Origin: Kineococcus aurantiacus
Lineage (GTDB): Bacteria > Actinomycetota > Actinomycetes > Actinomycetales > Kineococcaceae
NCBI RefSeq assembly: GCF_013409345.1
Contig: NZ_JACCBB010000001.1
Location: 2,790,001-2,854,000 of the forward strand
Length of the DNA: 64,000 bases
Reading direction: 5' to 3'
Notes under the pieces: generated by a model
Database searches by the model: none
Seen by the model: the letters and a program-made list of their open reading frames with translations, nothing else
What the model was told of the DNA's origin: nothing
Position numbers and translations under genes: made by a program
Shown: piece by piece, positions 1-8,916 of the stretch
Position numbering within the stretch: position 1 is the stretch's first letter
Layout of the letters: each line of letters starts with the position of its first letter

Positions 1-1318
1 CGGGGTCCGCGGGACCGCTCCAGGTGGCGGTGTGCTGGACCGTGGCGAGCGCCGTGCGCCACGGGAAGGCCGTCGCGTCGGCGGCGACGTCGGCGACCGC
101 GCCGCCCAGGGCGTCGAACGACATCCCCGCCTCGACGAGCCCGGCGGGGGCCCGCAGCTCCCGCACCGCGGCCAGGGCGGCGTCGAGACCGGCCTGCGGC
201 AGCTCGGTGCCGAGCATCGAGCTGGTCGCGGCGAACGGCTGGCGGTGCGCGCCGTCCAGCGCCCGCGCCGTGCAGGCCTGCGCGTCCAGGCCCGAGCAGC
301 CGGCCTCGTAGAGCATGGCGTCGAGGTACCCCAGGGTGCGGTGGGTGTTCGCCGCCGGGGGCGGCAGCTCGGCGAGCAGCCCCGACAGGTCCAGCGCCGC
401 CGTCCCCGTCCAGGCCCCGGAGACCTGCACGCGGTCGCCGTCGGCGGGGTTGCGCAGCAGCTTGCACGTCGACCACAGCTCCCGGGGCGCGGTGGGGGCC
501 CACCGCTGCCAGGCGGCCAGGACGTCCGCGCCCCGTTCCAGGCCCCAGCGCAGGAAGAACACCGTCACGCGCGGCGCGGAACGGACGGCGACCGTCCACG
601 ACGTGACGGCCGCGATCCCGCCGCCCCCGCCGCGCAGCGCCCAGAACAGGTCGGGGTCGTTCCCGGCGTCGACCGTGCGGGACGTCCCGTCGGCGGTCAC
701 GACGTCGATCGAGCGGACCTGGTCGCACGTCAGCCCGAACGAGCGGGCCAGGACCCCGACGCCCCCGCCGAGGGTGAGCCCGCTGAAACCCACCGTCGGG
801 CAGGACCCGGCTCCGATCGCGACCCCCTGCGCGCCGAGCGCGGTGTAGACGTCGACGAGCCGCGCCCCGGCGCCGATCCGGGCGGTCCGGCCGTCGGCGG
901 CGAGTTCCACCGCGTCCATCCCGGCCAGGTCCGCGACCAGACCGTCACCGGCCGACCAGCCCCCGTAGGAGTGCCCGCCCGCGCGCAGCCGCAGTCCGGT
1001 GCCGGTCCGCCCCGCGTGGCGCACGCAGGCCGCGACGTCGTCGGCGGTGCGGCAGTGCGCGACGGCCTGCGGGGCGGGGGAGAAGCGCGGGTTGTAGAGC
1101 AGGGTCGAGGGGTCGTACCCGGCCTGGCCCGGGCGGGAGAGGCCGCCGGAGACTTCGAGGTCCGACCAGCCGGGGGTCGTCGGGGGGCTGCTGGGACCAC
1201 CACCGGGGTCGCCACCGGGGGTGGGTGGGCTCTGCGCACCGCCGTCGGTGCAGCCCGCGGTCGCGAGGGCGAGTCCGGTGGCGAGCAGCGCCCGGCGGGT
1301 GGGTCGTCCGTGGTCCAC
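1..1318 (-). CDS. Exported FAD-linked oxidase, BBE type (C-terminus outside window)
   Basis: Flavin-dependent oxidase of the FAD_binding_4/BBE class, probably oxidising sugars or alcohols outside the membrane; the substrate cannot be read from sequence. The N-terminus has a twin arginine (TRRALL, residues 7-12) and a lipobox ending at Cys23, followed by a Gly/Pro/Ser linker, so it should be a Tat-exported lipoprotein. His116 in GGHSYGG and Cys173 in GSCPTVG match the two residues that bind FAD covalently in bicovalent members, and GLTLGGGVG follows. The GTG at 1318 is the only plausible start. The frame stays open to base 1, so the BBE C-terminal segment is missing. It diverges from the peptide transporter operon. 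Confidence 0.85.
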   Translation of the reverse strand, partial: MDHGRPTRRALLATGLALATAGCTDGGAQSPPTPGGDPGGGPSSPPTTPGWSDLEVSGGLSRPGQAGYDPSTLLYNPRFSPAPQAVAHCRTADDVAACVRHAGRTGTGLRLRAGGHSYGGWSAGDGLVADLAGMDAVELAADGRTARIGAGARLVDVYTALGAQGVAIGAGSCPTVGFSGLTLGGGVGVLARSFGLTCDQVRSIDVVTADGTSRTVDAGNDPDLFWALRGGGGGIAAVTSWTVAVRSAPRVTVFFLRWGLERGADVLAAWQRWAPTAPRELWSTCKLLRNPADGDRVQVSGAWTGTAALDLSGLLAELPPPAANTHRTLGYLDAMLYEAGCSGLDAQACTARALDGAHRQPFAATSSMLGTELPQAGLDAALAAVRELRAPAGLVEAGMSFDALGGAVADVAADATAFPWRTALATVQHTATWSGPADP

Positions 1319-1523
1319 GGGCGCAGTCTGCCCGGCGGGTGGCCCGGACGGACGGGAGGTGGGCGGCGCGGACGTGACACCGACGTATCCCGAACGTAAC
1401 AAGCTGGACAAAATACGGGGCTACTGTAACCATCGCTACAACGGTGCAGCTGTGGCGCACGTCCCCTGTCCCACCACGAAACCCCCGGCGCCCTCGCGGG
1501 TGCAGAGACGAGTGAGGCTCCCG
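1319..1523. promoter_or_regulatory. Divergent promoter region, oxidase / peptide transporter
   Basis: This 205-bp gap between divergent genes contains the only clearly AT-richer stretch nearby (about 1388-1445), with candidate elements TGGACA (1405-1410) and TACTGT (1422-1427). These two are too close together to be one -35/-10 pair, so the promoter itself is not resolved. Confidence 0.4.
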
Positions 1524-3089
1524 ATGAGAAGACGTTTCGGAGTGGTCGGGGCACTGGCCCTGACGATGGCGCTCGCCCTCGGCGGGTGCGGTGCGGCCGA
1601 CGACGGGGGCAGTGGCACCGCCGCGGGCGGCGCTCCCGTCAAGGGCGGCGACCTGGTCATGGCGCGGTCCGCGGACATCATCTCGATGGACAAGACCACG
1701 ACGTTCGACAACAACTCCATCCGCGTGATGGAGCAGATCATGGAGCCGCTGTTCCACTCCAGCGCCGACGGGACGAAGGTCGAACCCTGGCTCGCCACGG
1801 GGTACACGATCTCGCCGGACGGTCTGACCTACACGATCCCGCTGCGCAAGGACGTCGTGTTCTCCGACGGGACCCCGATGACCGCCGAGGACGTCAAGTT
1901 CTCGATCGACGAGGACACCAAGACGGGAGCGGCCGGCTGGGGCTTCATCAACGCGGCCATCGACTCCGTCGAGGCGACCGACGACTCCACGGTCACCATC
2001 AAGCTCAAGTACGCCTGGGCGCCCCTGATCGCCGACCTGTCGCTCTTCTCCAACGGCGTCATCCCCGTGGACTACGGCGGCAAGACGGCCGAGGAGTTCT
2101 ACGCCGCTCCCGTCGGCACCGGCCCCTACGTCTGGGAGAGCTGGACGAAGGGGCAGTCGCTCAAGCTGACCGCGAACACCAAGTACTGGCAGAAGGGCAA
2201 GCCGTACCTGTCCAGCGTCCAGTGGAACGTCGTCCCCGACGCCAACACCCGCAAGCTGCAGGTGCAGGGCGGGCAGATCGACATCGACGACACCCCGGAC
2301 TGGTCCAGCCTGGCGTCGTTGAAGTCCGCCCCCGGGGTGAACGCCCAGACGTTCCCCTCGACCCAGATCGACTACGTGGCGTTCAACCAGACGCGGGCGC
2401 CGTTCGACGACGTCCACGTCCGCCGCGCGATCTCCTACGCCATCGACCGTCAGGCGATGGTCAAGGCCGTCCTGTTCGGCAACGGCGAGGTGGCGAACTC
2501 CCTGCTCTCGCCCGGAACCCCCTACTACGACGAGAACGCCGGCGGGGCGACGCTCGACGTCGCCAAGGCGAAGGCGGAGCTCGCGCAGTCGTCGAAGCCC
2601 GGCGGGTTCAGCACGACCCTGCTGATCGCCTCGGGGAACCCCAACCAGGCGTCGGTCGCGCAGATCCTGCAGTCCGAGCTCAAGGACATCGGGATCACGA
2701 TGGAGATCAAGCAGCTCGACCCGACCGCGAACAAGAAGGCGCGGCTCGCGTCCGACTTCGACATGACCCTCTCGGCCTGGACCATGGACATCCCCGACCC
2801 CGACCAGTGGACGTCCTTCGCGGTCGACCCGACGGGCGGGTCGAAGTCGGCCTTCACCTCCTACGACAACCCCGAGGTCGTCGACCTGAACAAGCAGGCG
2901 CAGCGGGAGACCGACAGCGCCAAGCGTCAGCAGCTCTACTCGCAGCTGCAGCAGAAGACGAGCGAGGACGCGTTCCTCGCGTACCTGTACTACTCGCCGT
3001 ACGTGTACGCCTCGACCGACAAGGTCAAGGGTTTCAGCGTGACCCCGCTCGGCGGGTACCTGCTGCAGGACGTCTACAAGACCGAGTAG
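1524..3089 (+). CDS. ABC transporter substrate-binding lipoprotein, family 5
   Basis: Extracellular peptide-binding component (SBP_bac_5, DppA/OppA type) of 521 aa. The signal peptide ends in the lipobox LGGC with lipid-attachment Cys22. The mature part opens with GDLVMARSADIISMD and keeps family segments such as VEPWLATGYTISPDG and the late AFNQTRAPFDDVHVRRAISYAID region (split here as AFNQTRAPFDD and VRRAISYAID). The ATG at 1524 has GTGAGG 6 nt upstream; a GTG at 1512 is also in frame but has no better site. It is the first gene of the transporter operon, with an 83-bp gap before the permease. Peptides are the likely ligand from the downstream peptidases, but nickel and sugars are known ligands of the family too. 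Confidence 0.9.
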   Translation: MRRRFGVVGALALTMALALGGCGAADDGGSGTAAGGAPVKGGDLVMARSADIISMDKTTTFDNNSIRVMEQIMEPLFHSSADGTKVEPWLATGYTISPDGLTYTIPLRKDVVFSDGTPMTAEDVKFSIDEDTKTGAAGWGFINAAIDSVEATDDSTVTIKLKYAWAPLIADLSLFSNGVIPVDYGGKTAEEFYAAPVGTGPYVWESWTKGQSLKLTANTKYWQKGKPYLSSVQWNVVPDANTRKLQVQGGQIDIDDTPDWSSLASLKSAPGVNAQTFPSTQIDYVAFNQTRAPFDDVHVRRAISYAIDRQAMVKAVLFGNGEVANSLLSPGTPYYDENAGGATLDVAKAKAELAQSSKPGGFSTTLLIASGNPNQASVAQILQSELKDIGITMEIKQLDPTANKKARLASDFDMTLSAWTMDIPDPDQWTSFAVDPTGGSKSAFTSYDNPEVVDLNKQAQRETDSAKRQQLYSQLQQKTSEDAFLAYLYYSPYVYASTDKVKGFSVTPLGGYLLQDVYKTE

Positions 3090-3172
3090 CCGTCGCACCG
3101 GGGGTGTCCGTCCACGTGACGGGCACCCCCGTCCCCGAGCGGTCGAACCCTCGAGAACAAGGAGGTGGGGCG

Positions 3173-4132
3173 GTGCTGCACCGTCTGCGATTCATCCCGG
3201 GCCGCCTGGTCCAGTCGATCCCCGTCGCCTTCGGCGTCACGCTGATCGTCTTCCTCCTGGCCCACCTGCTGCCCGGCAACGCAGCCCTCGCCCTCCTCGG
3301 CGAACGGGCGACCGAGCAGAGCGTCGCGGCCCTGACCGCCCAGCTCGGCCTCGACGAACCGCTCTGGCGGCAGTACCTCCTCTTCCTCCGTCAGCTGGTC
3401 CACGGAGACCTCGGCACCAGCCTCACCTACCAGACCCCGGTGACGCAGCTGGTGCTGCAGGCGATCCCGGTGACGTTGTCCCTGCTGCTCTACGCGCTGC
3501 TGCTCGCCCTGGTCATCAGCGTCCCCCTCGCCGCGCTGGCCGCGTTCCGTCCCGGGGGTGCGCGCGACCTGGGCGTCCGGGGGTTCACCCTCCTGGGCCA
3601 GGGCATGCCGCAGTTCTGGGTCGGCATCATGCTCATCCTGCTGCTCGGGGTCAGCCTCCGCGCCTTCCCGGTGGGTGGCTACGGCGAGGGCGCGCTCGCC
3701 CACCTCTACTACCTGTTCCTGCCCGCGGCGACCCTGGCGATCGCCATGTCCCCCACGATCATCCGCAGCCTCCGGTCGTCGATGATCTCGGTGCTGGGCT
3801 CGGAGTACGTGGGGACCGCCAAGATGAAGGGGGCCGCCGGCGTGCAGCTCTTCCGCGGTCACGTCCTGCGCAACGCGGCGATCCCCACCGTCTCCATCGT
3901 CGGGGTGAACCTCGGGTACCTGGTGGGCGGTTCGCTCGTCATCGAGCGGGTCTTCGCCCTCCCCGGTCTCGGCTCACTGATGATCAACTCCATCTTCACC
4001 CGCGACTTCCCGACCATCCAGGGCGTCACCCTCTTCGTGGCGTTGTTCGTGGTGGTCGTCGGCATCCTCACCGACGTCGTCTACACGGCCCTCGACCCCC
4101 GGGTCGACCTCAGCAGGACGGCCCGCGCATGA
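3173..4132 (+). CDS. dppB: Peptide ABC transporter permease, DppB/OppB type
   Basis: Inner-membrane permease of 319 aa with about six transmembrane helices and an N-terminal segment typical of DppB (FIPGRLVQSIPVAFGVTLIVF), divided here only for description. The EAA-like loop lies near AKMKGAAGVQLFRGHVLRNA. Start GTG 3173 has a strong AAGGAGGTG site at 3159-3167. The stop overlaps the next ATG (ATGA, 4129-4132), so the two permeases are translationally coupled. It should pair with the following DppC-type protein to form the channel. Confidence 0.9.
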   Translation: MLHRLRFIPGRLVQSIPVAFGVTLIVFLLAHLLPGNAALALLGERATEQSVAALTAQLGLDEPLWRQYLLFLRQLVHGDLGTSLTYQTPVTQLVLQAIPVTLSLLLYALLLALVISVPLAALAAFRPGGARDLGVRGFTLLGQGMPQFWVGIMLILLLGVSLRAFPVGGYGEGALAHLYYLFLPAATLAIAMSPTIIRSLRSSMISVLGSEYVGTAKMKGAAGVQLFRGHVLRNAAIPTVSIVGVNLGYLVGGSLVIERVFALPGLGSLMINSIFTRDFPTIQGVTLFVALFVVVVGILTDVVYTALDPRVDLSRTARA

Positions 4133-5013
4133 GCACCCCCACCGCTGTCCTCGTCGCCCGCGGCCAGCGCCGCCGCGCCGCGCGCTCCCGGTCGCTGCGG
4201 CCCTGGTACCGCAGCGGCACGCTGGTGGCCGGCATGGTGATCGTCGGGCTCCTCGTCCTCGTGGCGGTCCTCGCGCCCGTGCTCGCCCCCTTCGACCCGG
4301 TCCAGCAGGACCTGGCGAACGCCCTGCAGTCGCCGTCGGCGACCCACCCGCTGGGCACCGACAAGTACGGCCGCGACGTGCTGTCCCGGCTGATCTGGGG
4401 CGCGCGGGTCGACCTGCGCGTCGGGTTCCTCGCGGTCCTCATCCCGTTCGTCGTCGGCACCGTCGTCGGCGGGATCGCGGGCTACGCGGGGGGCTGGCTC
4501 GACACGGTCCTGATGCGCGTCGTCGACGTGTTCTTCGCCTTCCCGTTCTACGTGATGGTCATCGTCCTGGTCTTCGTCTTCGGCTCGGGCGAGTTCAGCA
4601 TCTACATCGCCATCGCCGCCGTGTCGTGGGTCTCCTACGCCAAGATCGTGCGCGGTGAGGTGCTGGTGGCCAAGGAGCAGGACTACGTGGTCGCGGCCCG
4701 CCTCGGCGGCATGTCCCACGCGCGGATCCTGGTCCGCCACATCGGACCGAACGTGCTGTCGCAGGCGATCATCTACGGCATGAGCGACATCGTCATGGAC
4801 ATCATGGCGATCGTCACCCTCGGGTACCTCGGGCTCGGCATCGCCCCGCCCACAGCCGAGTGGGGTTCGATGATCAACGACGGCCAGGAGTTCATCACCA
4901 CCCAGTGGCAGCAGGCGACCATCCCCGGTCTCGTCGTCGTCGTCACGAGCCTGGGCCTGTCCTGGCTCGGCGACGGGATCTCCGACCTCCTGAACCCCGA
5001 GAGGAGGAAGTGA
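4129..5013 (+). CDS. dppC: Peptide ABC transporter permease, DppC/OppC type
   Basis: Second permease subunit, 294 aa. A basic cytoplasmic N-terminus (RGQRRRAARSR) precedes the first helix. The family motif HPLGTDKYGRDVLSRL, at about residues 76-91, marks the DppC/OppC subunit, and the EAA loop follows later (VVAARLGGMSHARILVRHI). It starts at an ATG overlapping the dppB stop and ends 2 bp before the GTG chosen for the first ATPase, whose GAGGAGG ribosome site lies inside this gene's 3' end. Confidence 0.9.
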   Translation: MSTPTAVLVARGQRRRAARSRSLRPWYRSGTLVAGMVIVGLLVLVAVLAPVLAPFDPVQQDLANALQSPSATHPLGTDKYGRDVLSRLIWGARVDLRVGFLAVLIPFVVGTVVGGIAGYAGGWLDTVLMRVVDVFFAFPFYVMVIVLVFVFGSGEFSIYIAIAAVSWVSYAKIVRGEVLVAKEQDYVVAARLGGMSHARILVRHIGPNVLSQAIIYGMSDIVMDIMAIVTLGYLGLGIAPPTAEWGSMINDGQEFITTQWQQATIPGLVVVVTSLGLSWLGDGISDLLNPERRK

Positions 5014-5015
5014 CC

Positions 5016-6008
5016 GTGGCCGCTTCCCTGCTCAGCGTCTCCGACCTCACCCTCGGCGTGCGCCGTCGCGGCCGCCCCGACACCCGCATCGTCGAGGACC
5101 TCAGCCTGGACATCGCCGCGGGGGAGCGCTTCGGCATCGTCGGCGAGTCCGGGTCCGGCAAGTCGCTCACGCTGCGCGCGATCGCCGGGCTGCTGCCCCG
5201 GGGCGTGGAGGTGCTGTCGGGGAGCATCCGCTACGACGGCCGCGAACTCGTCGGGATGCCCGCCGCGCAGCGCCGGCGCCTCACGGGTCCCGAGATCGCG
5301 ATGGTCTTCCAGGAACCCATGACCGCGCTCAACCCGGTCGTGCGGGTGGGGGACCAGATCGCCGAGGGACCCCGGCGCCACCTCGGGCTGTCCAGGGCCG
5401 ACGCCGCGCAGCTGGCCGTGGAGATGATGGCCAGGACCGGGATCCCCGACCCGGCCCGGCGGGCGCGCGCCTACCCGCACGAGCTCTCCGGCGGCCTGCG
5501 CCAGCGCATCGTGATCGCCATGGCCGTCGCGTGCGGACCGCGCCTGCTGCTGTGCGACGAGCCGACGACCGCGCTCGACGTCACGGTGCAGCACCAGGTC
5601 CTCAAGCTCCTCGAAGCCCTGTGCGACGACACCGGCACCGCGCTGGCCTTCGTCACCCACGACCTGGCCGTCGTGAACCAGACGTGCTCGGACGTGGCCG
5701 TCATGTACTCCGGCCACGTCGTGGAGCACGGGTCGGTGCGCGACGTGCTCGCCGACCCGCGGCACCCCTACACGAAGGGGCTGCTGGACTCCGCCCCGGA
5801 CTTCGACCAGCCCGACCGCCGTCTCGTCCCCATCCCCGGTTTCCCCCCGAACCTGACCTCCCGGCCCCCCGGCTGCCCGTTCGCCCCCCGCTGCGGGTTC
5901 GCCGTGGACGCCTGCACCACCGCCGTGCCCCCGCGCGAGACCGTCGCCCCCGGGCACGACGCGGCGTGCATCGAGTCCGCCCGCATCTTCGAAGGAGCTC
6001 CCGCGTGA
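5016..6008 (+). CDS. dppD: Peptide ABC transporter ATPase, DppD/OppD type
   Basis: Nucleotide-binding subunit of 330 aa. Walker A is GESGSGKS (residues 43-50), the signature is LSGGLRQR, and Walker B is LLLCDEPTTALD. The C-terminal oligopeptide domain keeps cysteines in CPFAPRCGF, PxxACIE-like spacing, typical of Opp/Dpp ATPases. GTG 5016 was preferred over GTG 5010 because GAGGAGG (5001-5007) lies 8 nt from the former and only 2 nt from the latter. It pairs with the next ATPase, with a GTGA overlap. Confidence 0.9.
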   Translation: MAASLLSVSDLTLGVRRRGRPDTRIVEDLSLDIAAGERFGIVGESGSGKSLTLRAIAGLLPRGVEVLSGSIRYDGRELVGMPAAQRRRLTGPEIAMVFQEPMTALNPVVRVGDQIAEGPRRHLGLSRADAAQLAVEMMARTGIPDPARRARAYPHELSGGLRQRIVIAMAVACGPRLLLCDEPTTALDVTVQHQVLKLLEALCDDTGTALAFVTHDLAVVNQTCSDVAVMYSGHVVEHGSVRDVLADPRHPYTKGLLDSAPDFDQPDRRLVPIPGFPPNLTSRPPGCPFAPRCGFAVDACTTAVPPRETVAPGHDAACIESARIFEGAPA

Positions 6009-7096
6009 ACGGGACGACCACCCCGGTCCTGCGGGCCGAGGGCATCGCCAAGACGTACCGGTCGCGGCCCTCGCTGGCGGCGCGCGTGACCCGCACCGAC
6101 TCCCGGGCGGACCTGCGGGCCCTCGACGGGGTCGACCTGGAGCTGCGCCGGGGGGAGGTCCTCGCGCTGGTCGGGGAGTCCGGTTCGGGCAAGTCCACCC
6201 TGGCCAAGGTGCTCGTCGGCAGCACCACCCCGAGCGCGGGGTCCCTGGAGCACGACGGCGAACCCGTCCCGGCGCGGCGCGGCAAGGACGCGAGCCGCCG
6301 GATCCAGATGGTGTTCCAGGACCCCTACTCCTCCCTGAACCCCCGCATCCCCGTGGCCTCGATGCTGCGCGAGCTGCTCCTGCTGCACCGCGTCGTGCCC
6401 CGCTCCCAGGTGCGGGCCGAGAGCGTCCGGCTGCTGAACCTCGTCGGGCTGGAGGAGGACGCCCTCGACGCCTACCCGAGCCAGTTCTCCGGCGGGCAGC
6501 GCCAGCGGCTGGCCATCGCCCGGGCGCTGGCCGTGCGGCCCGACGTGCTCATCGCCGACGAGCCGGTCTCCGCGCTCGACGTGTCCGTGCAGGCCACGAT
6601 CCTCGACCTGTTCGCGCGGCTGCAGCGCGAACTCGGCCTGAGCGTCCTGTTCATCGCCCACAACCTCGCCGTCGTGCAGCACCTGAGCCAGCGCGTCGCG
6701 GTGATGTACCTGGGGCGCATCGTGGAGGTCGCCGAGACCACCGAGCTGTTCGCCAACCCCCGGCACCCCTACACCCGCGCCCTCGTCGACTCCATCCCCC
6801 GGATGCGGGCGGGCAGCGTCAACGAGGAGTTCGTGCTCGAGGGGGAACCGCCCAGCCCCTACGACGTCGCGGCCGGGTGCCGCTTCAACCCCCGCTGCCC
6901 GTACGCCGTCGACGCCTGCCGCAGCGTCGACCCCGCCCTGGAGACCGTCGCGGCCGGGCACGTCAGCGCGTGCCTGCGCGCGGCGGAACTCCCCCCGTTC
7001 CAGTCCTCCCCGGACCCCGCGTCGAGCATCGACCGGGCCGACGTCCGGGAGGACCTGCTCGAAGAACCCACGCACACAAGGAGCACCGCACCGTGA
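6005..7096 (+). CDS. dppF: Peptide ABC transporter ATPase, DppF/OppF type
   Basis: Second ATPase, 363 aa, with Walker A GESGSGKST, signature FSGGQRQRLAIA and Walker B VLIADEPVSALD. The C-terminal domain carries CRFNPRCPYAVDAC, typical of OppF/DppF. Start GTG overlaps the dppD stop (GTGA) and has AAGGAG at 5992-5997. The last codons overlap the GTG of the D-aminopeptidase, so uptake and the first hydrolase are translated together. Confidence 0.9.
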   Translation: MNGTTTPVLRAEGIAKTYRSRPSLAARVTRTDSRADLRALDGVDLELRRGEVLALVGESGSGKSTLAKVLVGSTTPSAGSLEHDGEPVPARRGKDASRRIQMVFQDPYSSLNPRIPVASMLRELLLLHRVVPRSQVRAESVRLLNLVGLEEDALDAYPSQFSGGQRQRLAIARALAVRPDVLIADEPVSALDVSVQATILDLFARLQRELGLSVLFIAHNLAVVQHLSQRVAVMYLGRIVEVAETTELFANPRHPYTRALVDSIPRMRAGSVNEEFVLEGEPPSPYDVAAGCRFNPRCPYAVDACRSVDPALETVAAGHVSACLRAAELPPFQSSPDPASSIDRADVREDLLEEPTHTRSTAP

Positions 7097-7926
7097 AGGT
7101 CTGGATGTCGCTGGACATGGAGGGGGTGGCCGGGATCGTCGACTGGGACCAGTGCCGCCCCGGCAGCCCCGGGTACGCGCTGGGCTGCGAACTGCTGCAG
7201 GCCGAGGTGAACGCCGCCGTCGAGGGGGCGATCGCCGGCGGTGCCACCGAGGTCGTCCTCAACGACTCCCACAGCCGGATGGCGAACCTCGACCCCCGGC
7301 TCGTCGCCGGGGAGGCGAAGTACCTGTCCGGCCGGCACAAGCCGATGTACATGATGCAGGGGCTCGACGAGACCGTGGACGCCGCCTTCTTCGTCGGCTA
7401 CCACGGGTCGATCTCGGGGGAGGCCTCGACGATGTCGCACACGTACAACCCCGAGGTGTTCTCCGGGGCCCGGCTCAACGGCCGTCCCGTGGGTGAGAGC
7501 GGCATCAACGCCCTCGTCGCCGACCACTACGGCGTCCCCATCGCCTTCGTCTCCGGGGACGAGGTGACGTGGGAGGAGACCGCGCCCTTCGCCGAGGGTG
7601 CGGTGAACGTCGTCACCAAGCGGTCCGTCACCCGGGCCAGCGCCCTGAACCTGCACCCGAGCGAGTCCTGCCGCCTCATCCGCGCCGGCGCCGAGGAGGC
7701 CGTGCGCCGGGTGGCCGCCGGTCGCGTGCAGCTGCCGCGCGTCGAGCGCCCCGCCGTCCTGGACCTGGACGTGCAGACCGCCGACATGGCCGACGTCGCC
7801 ACCTGGGCCCGCGGGGCCGAGCGCACCGGTGTCCGCGAGGTGCGGATCGAGGGCGAGGACCTGCTGGGCGTGTTCCGCTCGTTCGTCGCGGTGAACTACA
7901 TCACCCGTCAGGCGGGGGGCCGGTGA
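7093..7926 (+). CDS. dppA: D-aminopeptidase, peptidase family M55 (DppA type)
   Basis: Zinc-dependent D-aminopeptidase of 277 aa, predicted to release D-amino acids from the N-terminus of imported peptides. Residues match the Bacillus subtilis DppA scheme with almost identical numbering: Asp8 and Glu10 (SLDMEG), His60 (NDSH), His104 (GYHG), with Glu135 in GESG the likely fifth ligand and His116 nearby. The start GTG overlaps the dppF stop and the stop overlaps the next ATG. Its place behind a Dpp-type transporter is the classical dpp arrangement, and points to D-Ala-containing or other D-peptides as substrate. Which peptide is used is inference. Confidence 0.9.
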   Translation: MKVWMSLDMEGVAGIVDWDQCRPGSPGYALGCELLQAEVNAAVEGAIAGGATEVVLNDSHSRMANLDPRLVAGEAKYLSGRHKPMYMMQGLDETVDAAFFVGYHGSISGEASTMSHTYNPEVFSGARLNGRPVGESGINALVADHYGVPIAFVSGDEVTWEETAPFAEGAVNVVTKRSVTRASALNLHPSESCRLIRAGAEEAVRRVAAGRVQLPRVERPAVLDLDVQTADMADVATWARGAERTGVREVRIEGEDLLGVFRSFVAVNYITRQAGGR

Positions 7927-8882
7927 TGCGCGACACGCGTGACGAGGAGTCCGTGGCCCGCCCCGGCGAGACCCGCCTGTGGTCGGTGCCCGCGCAGGGG
8001 CCGTTCTCGCTGGCCCTGCACGGCGGGGCCGGCGGCCGGATCGAGGAGCTGTCCGCCGAGCGCCGCGAGTCGTTCGAGGCCGGGCTGCGCCGGGCGCACG
8101 GGGCCGGCCGCGCCGTGCTGGCCGACGGCGGGACGGCGCTGGACGCCGTCTGCGCCGCCGTCGAGCAGCTCGAGGACGACCCCCTGTTCAACGCCGGCCG
8201 CGGCGCGGCCCTGGCCGCCGATGGGACCGTCGAGCACGACGCGGCCGTCATGGACGACGACGGGCGCGCCGGGGCCGTCGCGGTGTCCCGCCACGCCAAG
8301 AACCCGGTCCGGCTCGCGCGCGCCGTCCTGGAGAACAGCACGCACCTGCTGCTCGTCGACCCCTCCCGCGACCTGGCCACCGGCTGGGACCTGGAGGTGC
8401 GCGAGCAGGAGTACTTCGTCACGCAGGCCCGCCGCGAGCAGCTCGAGCGCATCCACGCCCTGCGCCTGGCCGCGCCCCGGCACGGCACGGTCGGCGCCGT
8501 CGCGCGCGACCGGCGGGGCCGGGTCGCCGCGGCCACCTCGACGGGCGGCATGGCCGCGCAGAGCACCGGCCGGGTCGGGGACAGCCCCGTGATCGGCGCG
8601 GGGACGTACGCGCGCGGCGACTCCCTGGCCGTGTCCTGCACGGGCGAGGGGGAGGCGTTCATCCGCGGCGTCGTGTCGTACGACATCGCCGCCCGGATGC
8701 GCTACCTCGGCTCGTCCCTGCCGGACGCCGTCCGCGCCACGGTCCACGCCGAGCTGACGGCCAAGGGGGCCAGCGGTGGCCTCGTCGCGGTCGCCCCCGA
8801 CGGTAGCGTCGTCGCCGCCCACAACTCGCCCACCATGTTCGCCGCCTTCGAGGGGCAGGACGGACTCGTCCTGCTGACCTGA
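7926..8882 (+). CDS. Isoaspartyl peptidase/L-asparaginase, family T2
   Basis: Ntn hydrolase of 318 aa that should self-cleave before Thr188 (RHGTVGAV), giving alpha and beta chains. Family motifs are present: LHGGAGG near residue 31, NAGRGAALAADG near residue 89, and TSTGGMAAQ just after the nucleophile. Such enzymes hydrolyse isoaspartyl dipeptides or asparagine. The start is the ATG overlapping the previous TGA by one base; a GTG three bases earlier is possible. Its position beside a D-aminopeptidase fits an operon handling damaged or non-canonical peptide bonds. Confidence 0.88.
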   Translation: MRDTRDEESVARPGETRLWSVPAQGPFSLALHGGAGGRIEELSAERRESFEAGLRRAHGAGRAVLADGGTALDAVCAAVEQLEDDPLFNAGRGAALAADGTVEHDAAVMDDDGRAGAVAVSRHAKNPVRLARAVLENSTHLLLVDPSRDLATGWDLEVREQEYFVTQARREQLERIHALRLAAPRHGTVGAVARDRRGRVAAATSTGGMAAQSTGRVGDSPVIGAGTYARGDSLAVSCTGEGEAFIRGVVSYDIAARMRYLGSSLPDAVRATVHAELTAKGASGGLVAVAPDGSVVAAHNSPTMFAAFEGQDGLVLLT

Positions 8883-8916
8883 GCGGGGGCGGCGTGCACG
8901 TCACGGAGGTAGCACC

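Noticed and set aside
945-3098. A 717-codon open frame on the minus strand opposite the binding-protein gene
   Set aside because: It reads through the lipoprotein gene and its divergent promoter in the wrong direction and has no recognisable domain. Long antisense frames are expected at this GC content.
7093-7926. D-aminopeptidase as part of a vancomycin-resistance (vanX-like) set
   Set aside because: The residues are those of M55 DppA, no vanHA or two-component genes are present, and it is coupled to a peptide importer.
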